A stretch of DNA of 64,000 nt from Irregularibacter muris (GTDB taxonomy: Bacteria; Bacillota; Clostridia; Eubacteriales; Garciellaceae): contig NZ_JANKAS010000004.1 of the NCBI RefSeq assembly GCF_024622505.1, forward strand, positions 1 through 64,000, read 5' to 3'. A program made the position numbers and the translations under genes. Each line of letters begins with the position of its first letter. Position 1 is the stretch's first letter. A model generated the notes under the pieces. That model saw nothing but the letters and a program-made list of their open reading frames with translations. It did no database searches and was not told the DNA's origin. Of the stretch, positions 60,350 through 64,000 are shown piece by piece.

Positions 60350-61852
60350 TCACCTACTTAGGGATAAAATAAAATTTTCAAAGGCTGAGATACCCTCAGC
60401 ATCTTGTTTAAAGACACCGGCATCCATAAGAGCTCTCTCAAATTTCCTACCTACCTCAATTTTTAATCCATCATTAAAGGACGCTTTTTCCCCCTGATAT
60501 TTATTCTTCAAATAGCCGTACCATGACTTATGCTTTTTCAATTCTTCATAATCCTCTAGGTTTTTATTTCCTAAAAGACACTCTTCCAATAAAGATAATT
60601 CTTCTATTAATCGTGCAGGCAATACTGCCAAGCCCATTACCTCTATTAAACCAATATTTTCCCTTTTGATATGATGAACATCTCCATGGGGATGAAAAAT
60701 TCCCATAGGATGTTGCTCATCCGTTCTATTGTTTCTAAGAACCAAATCTAACTCAAATTTATCCCTTTTATACCGAGCTATAGGGGTGATGGTATTATGA
60801 GGCTCCTGGCCTGTATGGGAAAGAATATTTAATGCTTCATTGGTATATTCTTTCCAGGAATTTAAAATCAAAGTAGCTGCCTCTACTAAGTCCTCTCTTT
60901 TTTTACTTCTTAATCTTATGACAGACATAGGCCACTTTACAATACTTAATTGAAGGTTTGGAAATCCTTCTATGCCCATTTCCTTTAGGATAGGTGCCCT
61001 TTCCATAGCAAATTCATATCTTCCCCCTTGGAAATGATCATGGGACAATATTGAGCCGCCCACAATAGGTAAATCAGCATTTGAACCAATAAAATAATGG
61101 GGGAATTTGGATATAAAATCCAACAATCTTTTAAAAGTATCCTTCGTGATTTTCATTGGTTCATGTTTTCCCTTTAAAATAATGGAATGTTCATTATAAT
61201 AAATATAGGGTGAATACTGCAAAAACCACTGTTCTTGATTCAGTTGGATGGGAATAATCCTATGGGTGTGCCTTGCCGGATGATTAATTCGCCCTTGATA
61301 GCCCTCATTTTCCTTACAAAGTAAACATTTGGGGTAGAAGGCTGACTTCATGTTTTTTGCTGCTGCTATAGCTTTGGGATCCTTTTCTGGCTTAGATAAA
61401 TTAATGGTAATGTCCAATTGTCCAAAGTTTGTCTCCACTCTCCAGCTTATATTTTTATTTATTCTTTCTGCCCTTATATAATTAGATGCTGTAGACATTT
61501 CATAATAATTTTTGGTAGCCAATTGAGGTGACTTCTGATAATCTTCATGGAATTTTCTTATCACCTCGCTGGGTCTTGGAATAAAACAATCCATTATTTT
61601 TGTATCCAATAAATCTCTATAGGTGATGGTGTTTACCTCTAATATGCCCTGCCTATACGCATAATCTAGAATATTATCCAATATCTCCTGGGGATTTTCT
61701 AAAGCCTCTTTTTTCACTTGTATATCCTGGTATTCATCTAAATGGAGAATATCTAAAATTTTGTTTGCCACATAAATTTTATCTTCTTCCTGTATAAGCC
61801 TTTTTTCTATTCCATATTGAATAAGTCTTTTTATCTCCTTATAGATATTCAT
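60350..61852 (-). CDS. galT: UDP-glucose-hexose-1-phosphate uridylyltransferase
   Basis: 500 aa. The long, class II (GalT2) form of low-GC Gram-positives. Motif SHDHFQGGRYEFAMERA near 275, PHGDVHHIKRENIGLIEVMGLAVLPARL near 390 and the uridylylated His motif. It transfers UMP from UDP-glucose to galactose-1-phosphate. Leloir pathway gene; ATG at 61852 behind GGGGGTG. Confidence 0.95.
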   Translation of the reverse strand: MNIYKEIKRLIQYGIEKRLIQEEDKIYVANKILDILHLDEYQDIQVKKEALENPQEILDNILDYAYRQGILEVNTITYRDLLDTKIMDCFIPRPSEVIRKFHEDYQKSPQLATKNYYEMSTASNYIRAERINKNISWRVETNFGQLDITINLSKPEKDPKAIAAAKNMKSAFYPKCLLCKENEGYQGRINHPARHTHRIIPIQLNQEQWFLQYSPYIYYNEHSIILKGKHEPMKITKDTFKRLLDFISKFPHYFIGSNADLPIVGGSILSHDHFQGGRYEFAMERAPILKEMGIEGFPNLQLSIVKWPMSVIRLRSKKREDLVEAATLILNSWKEYTNEALNILSHTGQEPHNTITPIARYKRDKFELDLVLRNNRTDEQHPMGIFHPHGDVHHIKRENIGLIEVMGLAVLPARLIEELSLLEECLLGNKNLEDYEELKKHKSWYGYLKNKYQGEKASFNDGLKIEVGRKFERALMDAGVFKQDAEGISAFENFILSLSR

Positions 61853-61879
61853 CAATACTTCACCCCCTTTTGAAATTGT

Positions 61880-63049
61880 CTATATCCTAATGTTTCTTGT
61901 TCCATCACCAATAGTAGCCACATAAAAATCCGCTTCATATCCTATGATTTCCTTATATTTCTTCCCCACTTGTTCAATGAAATCCTGAATTTTATCGTTA
62001 TAGACCAGATTTACAGTACATCCTCCAAATCCTGCTCCGGTCATCCTTGCACCAATTACATTTTGTTCCCATGCTGCCTCCACTAAAGTATCTAATTCTA
62101 CACAGGATACTTCATAATCATCTCTGAGGGAAGTATGGGACTGGTTGATTAATTCTCCGAATAAATCAATATCACCATTGTTCAATGTCTTAACCGCTTT
62201 AATGGTGCGTTGATTTTCATAGACCGCATGTTTTGCTCTTTTTCTTTCTACTGGATTTACAATCAGATCCTTGTGTTTTTCAAATTCTTCCTGGGTTAAA
62301 TCCCCCAAGGAATTGATGTTTAATCTTTTTTGTAAATCTTTTAAGGCATTTTCACACTCCCTACGTCTTTCATTATATTTAGACTCTGTCAGCCCCCTAC
62401 GCTTATTCGTATTGGCAATAATAATAGAAATGTCCTCTAATTTCACAGGAGCGTATTGATATTTCAGAGTATTGGTATCCAATAAAATGCCATAATCCTT
62501 TTTTCCCATGGCACTGGCAAACTGATCCATAATCCCACAATTTACTCCTATAAATTGATTTTCCGCTTTTTGACTTAGCTTCACCATTTCAATCATAGAA
62601 ATCTCTAAATGAAATAATTCCTTTAATGCAATACTTGTTACCAATTCAATGGAAGCACTGGAGGATAGTCCCGCACCATTGGGAATATCCCCATAGAATA
62701 GTATGTTCATTCCAAGGGGAATATCATATCCTGCCTCCTGAAACATCATAATAACCCCCTTGGGATAGTTAGCCCAAGCATGGTTTTTATCATAAGCGAG
62801 ATTGTTAAGGTCTACTTCCACAACACCTGTTTCGGAGAAATTTTTAGAATACAATCTAATTTGGGTATCCTCCCTTTTGGATACAATAGCATAGGTACCA
62901 AAACTAAGGGCACAGGGGAATACATGCCCTCCATTATAATCTGTGTGTTCCCCTATAAGATTTACACGCCCTGGTGCAAAAAATGCTTGAAGATTTTCTT
63001 TCGTATTAAATAGTTCTACCGATTCTTTGACTAAATTTTTTATATTCAT
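61880..63049 (-). CDS. galK: Galactokinase
   Basis: 389 aa. FFAPGRVNLIGEHTDYNGG near 27 (GHMP signature 1), PNGAGLSSSASIELVTSIAL near 115 (ATP loop), and GARMTGAGFGGCTVNLVY near 330. It phosphorylates galactose at C1. Start ATG 63049 follows GAGGTGT; the frame to 63088 is not needed. Upstream of galT in the same strand, 27 bp apart. Confidence 0.95.
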   Translation of the reverse strand: MNIKNLVKESVELFNTKENLQAFFAPGRVNLIGEHTDYNGGHVFPCALSFGTYAIVSKREDTQIRLYSKNFSETGVVEVDLNNLAYDKNHAWANYPKGVIMMFQEAGYDIPLGMNILFYGDIPNGAGLSSSASIELVTSIALKELFHLEISMIEMVKLSQKAENQFIGVNCGIMDQFASAMGKKDYGILLDTNTLKYQYAPVKLEDISIIIANTNKRRGLTESKYNERRRECENALKDLQKRLNINSLGDLTQEEFEKHKDLIVNPVERKRAKHAVYENQRTIKAVKTLNNGDIDLFGELINQSHTSLRDDYEVSCVELDTLVEAAWEQNVIGARMTGAGFGGCTVNLVYNDKIQDFIEQVGKKYKEIIGYEADFYVATIGDGTRNIRI

Positions 63050-63097
63050 AATGGACACCTCAACGTATTTTATTTCTGTTTTCACCAATTTTATAGA

Positions 63098-64000
63098 CTA
63101 TTTCTTTTTCGCATATTTTCTTGAATCAATAGCCACCGCAGTAATAATAATTAGACCTTTAATAATAAACTGTAGATAAGGATTCACCCCAATGAAGGAT
63201 AGTCCGTAAGCAATAACTTGGAATATTAGTACCCCAACCACAATTCCTCCAATGCTACCAACTCCACCATCAAAGGACAATCCTCCTACTATACAGGCGG
63301 CAATAGCATCCATTTCATACATATTCCCGGTATTATTGGTAGCACTACCTATACGGGCAGCTTCCAAGGCGCCCCCTAAACCATAAAGAAGTCCAGCCAA
63401 ACCAAATACCATTAAAGTATATTTAAATACATTCACTCCTGATACCACAGCTGCTTCCCTGTTTCCCCCAATAGCAAAGATGTTTTTACCAAACCGAGTT
63501 TTATTCCACAATACCCAAATGATTAATATGGTGATGGCTGCATAGATAACAAGATATGGAATTTTAAATTCTCCAGCAACGGGAATCGCTCCTTGGGCAA
63601 ATTTCATAAAATCTGGTCTTAAACCTCCAATAGGCTGTGCTCCATAGGGGGGACGGTCAAAATAAATAGATGTTGTTCCATAAACAATGATCATCATTCC
63701 CAATGTGGCAATAAAGGGATCCACCTTAAATTTTGCAACCACAAAGCCATTGATTAAACTGAAGAATCCTGTGATTAACATAACCAATAGTATGGGAATA
63801 GCGATGTTGAGAACAGGCAGATCAGGATACATCCTGTAGGCATAATTAGGGTCCTGCAAAAGAGATGCTGAAATAACAGCCGCCAACCCTACTTGCCGAC
63901 CTAAGGATAGGTCTGTGCCTTTAGAAACAATGATGCCCCCAACTCCTAAAGCAAAGATGACTCGGGTGGATGCCTGGGATAAAATATTTACAAAGTTCCT
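63098..64000 (-). CDS. mglC: Sugar ABC transporter permease (MglC/RbsC type), partial
   Basis: At least 301 aa of a membrane protein with about nine helices. TDLSLGRQVGLAAVISASLL, VDPFIATLGMMIIVYGTT, GKNIFAIGGNREAAVVSGVNV (coupling loop) and CIVGGLSFDGGVGSIGG are the signatures of galactose/ribose-type permeases. It is the permease of a galactose importer (MglABC-like), placed before galK on the same strand. The N-terminus lies beyond the right edge. Confidence 0.85.
   Translation of the reverse strand, partial: RNFVNILSQASTRVIFALGVGGIIVSKGTDLSLGRQVGLAAVISASLLQDPNYAYRMYPDLPVLNIAIPILLVMLITGFFSLINGFVVAKFKVDPFIATLGMMIIVYGTTSIYFDRPPYGAQPIGGLRPDFMKFAQGAIPVAGEFKIPYLVIYAAITILIIWVLWNKTRFGKNIFAIGGNREAAVVSGVNVFKYTLMVFGLAGLLYGLGGALEAARIGSATNNTGNMYEMDAIAACIVGGLSFDGGVGSIGGIVVGVLIFQVIAYGLSFIGVNPYLQFIIKGLIIITAVAIDSRKYAKKK

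Noticed and set aside
1-64000. CRISPR arrays, rRNA genes, complete insertion sequences, prophage
   Set aside because: No regularly spaced repeats, rRNA core sequences, or clusters of phage or transposase genes are visible; the direct repeats found are promoters, terminators and TA elements.

Overview
The window looks like a chromosome segment of an anaerobic, endospore-forming, low-GC clostridial Firmicute. Supporting evidence: AT-rich DNA, strong AGGAGG ribosome sites, occasional TTG/GTG starts, spoVAC-AD-AE, a CotF-like coat protein, the acpS-lipoprotein-alr-ndoAI-ndoA order known from Bacillus, an agr-type peptide quorum-sensing locus, and holin-like type I toxins. The genus cannot be fixed from the sequence. 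Almost all genes from 0.5 to 40 kb lie on the minus strand.

Layout. 0-0.4 kb: 3' tail of an IS66-like transposase and a toxin-less remnant of a type I toxin-antitoxin (TA) element. 0.5-5.2 kb: potassium uptake, with a KdpE-like regulator, a shortened KdpD-like kinase, KtrA, KtrB and an RCK-like membrane protein; three phased repeats lie in front of the operon. 5.2-25.5 kb: an accessory island. It holds a complete agr locus (agrD, agrB, small membrane protein, agrA, agrC), a BceAB/Vex-like ABC transporter with its two-component system, a decayed kinase, an alpha/beta hydrolase, secreted and lipoprotein genes of unknown role, an ABC exporter, two intact and two decayed type I TA elements, and a duplication of about 0.9 kb. 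25.5-30.5 kb: ndoA/ndoAI, alr, a lipoprotein, acpS, a permuted papain-like enzyme and an MreB-family gene. 30.6-35.4 kb: nucleoside ABC transporter. 35.5-43.4 kb: pgi, phoH-like, a MecA-like PBP, two divergent degV genes, cyclophilin and an HMA-like protein. 43.6-50.3 kb: a three-gene cassette with a possible annealing-type DNA-binding protein, a UppS-like prenyltransferase, a DUF1292 protein, tRNA-Lys(CTT), a YbaK/ProX deacylase, an LprI-like lipoprotein, a Nudix protein and an ABC-2 exporter. 50.5-56.1 kb: spoVAC-AD-AE, AI-2E fragment, CBS protein, TIM-barrel protein, mscL, cotF-like. 56.2-64 kb: galactose/lactose catabolism (LacI-type regulator, GH42 beta-galactosidase, galM, galT, galK, sugar ABC permease running off the edge).

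The main discovery candidate is a local agr regulon. Six minus-strand sites between 5.6 and 23.4 kb share one architecture: two GTT-containing half-sites, usually 22 bp apart as expected for LytTR regulators, then a TATGnTAnnAT extended -10 hexamer starting 37-38 bp after the promoter-proximal half-site, with no clear -35. One drives agrD itself (autoinduction). Others drive a secreted C39-like peptidase operon, a lipoprotein, and a membrane-protein pair; two stand before decayed genes (an agrD fossil and an unidentified fragment). The second notable system is a four-member family of convergent type I TA elements. Their toxins (32 and 36 aa) are very short, and both RNAs appear to start with the same 13-base sequence because the element ends are inverted repeats.
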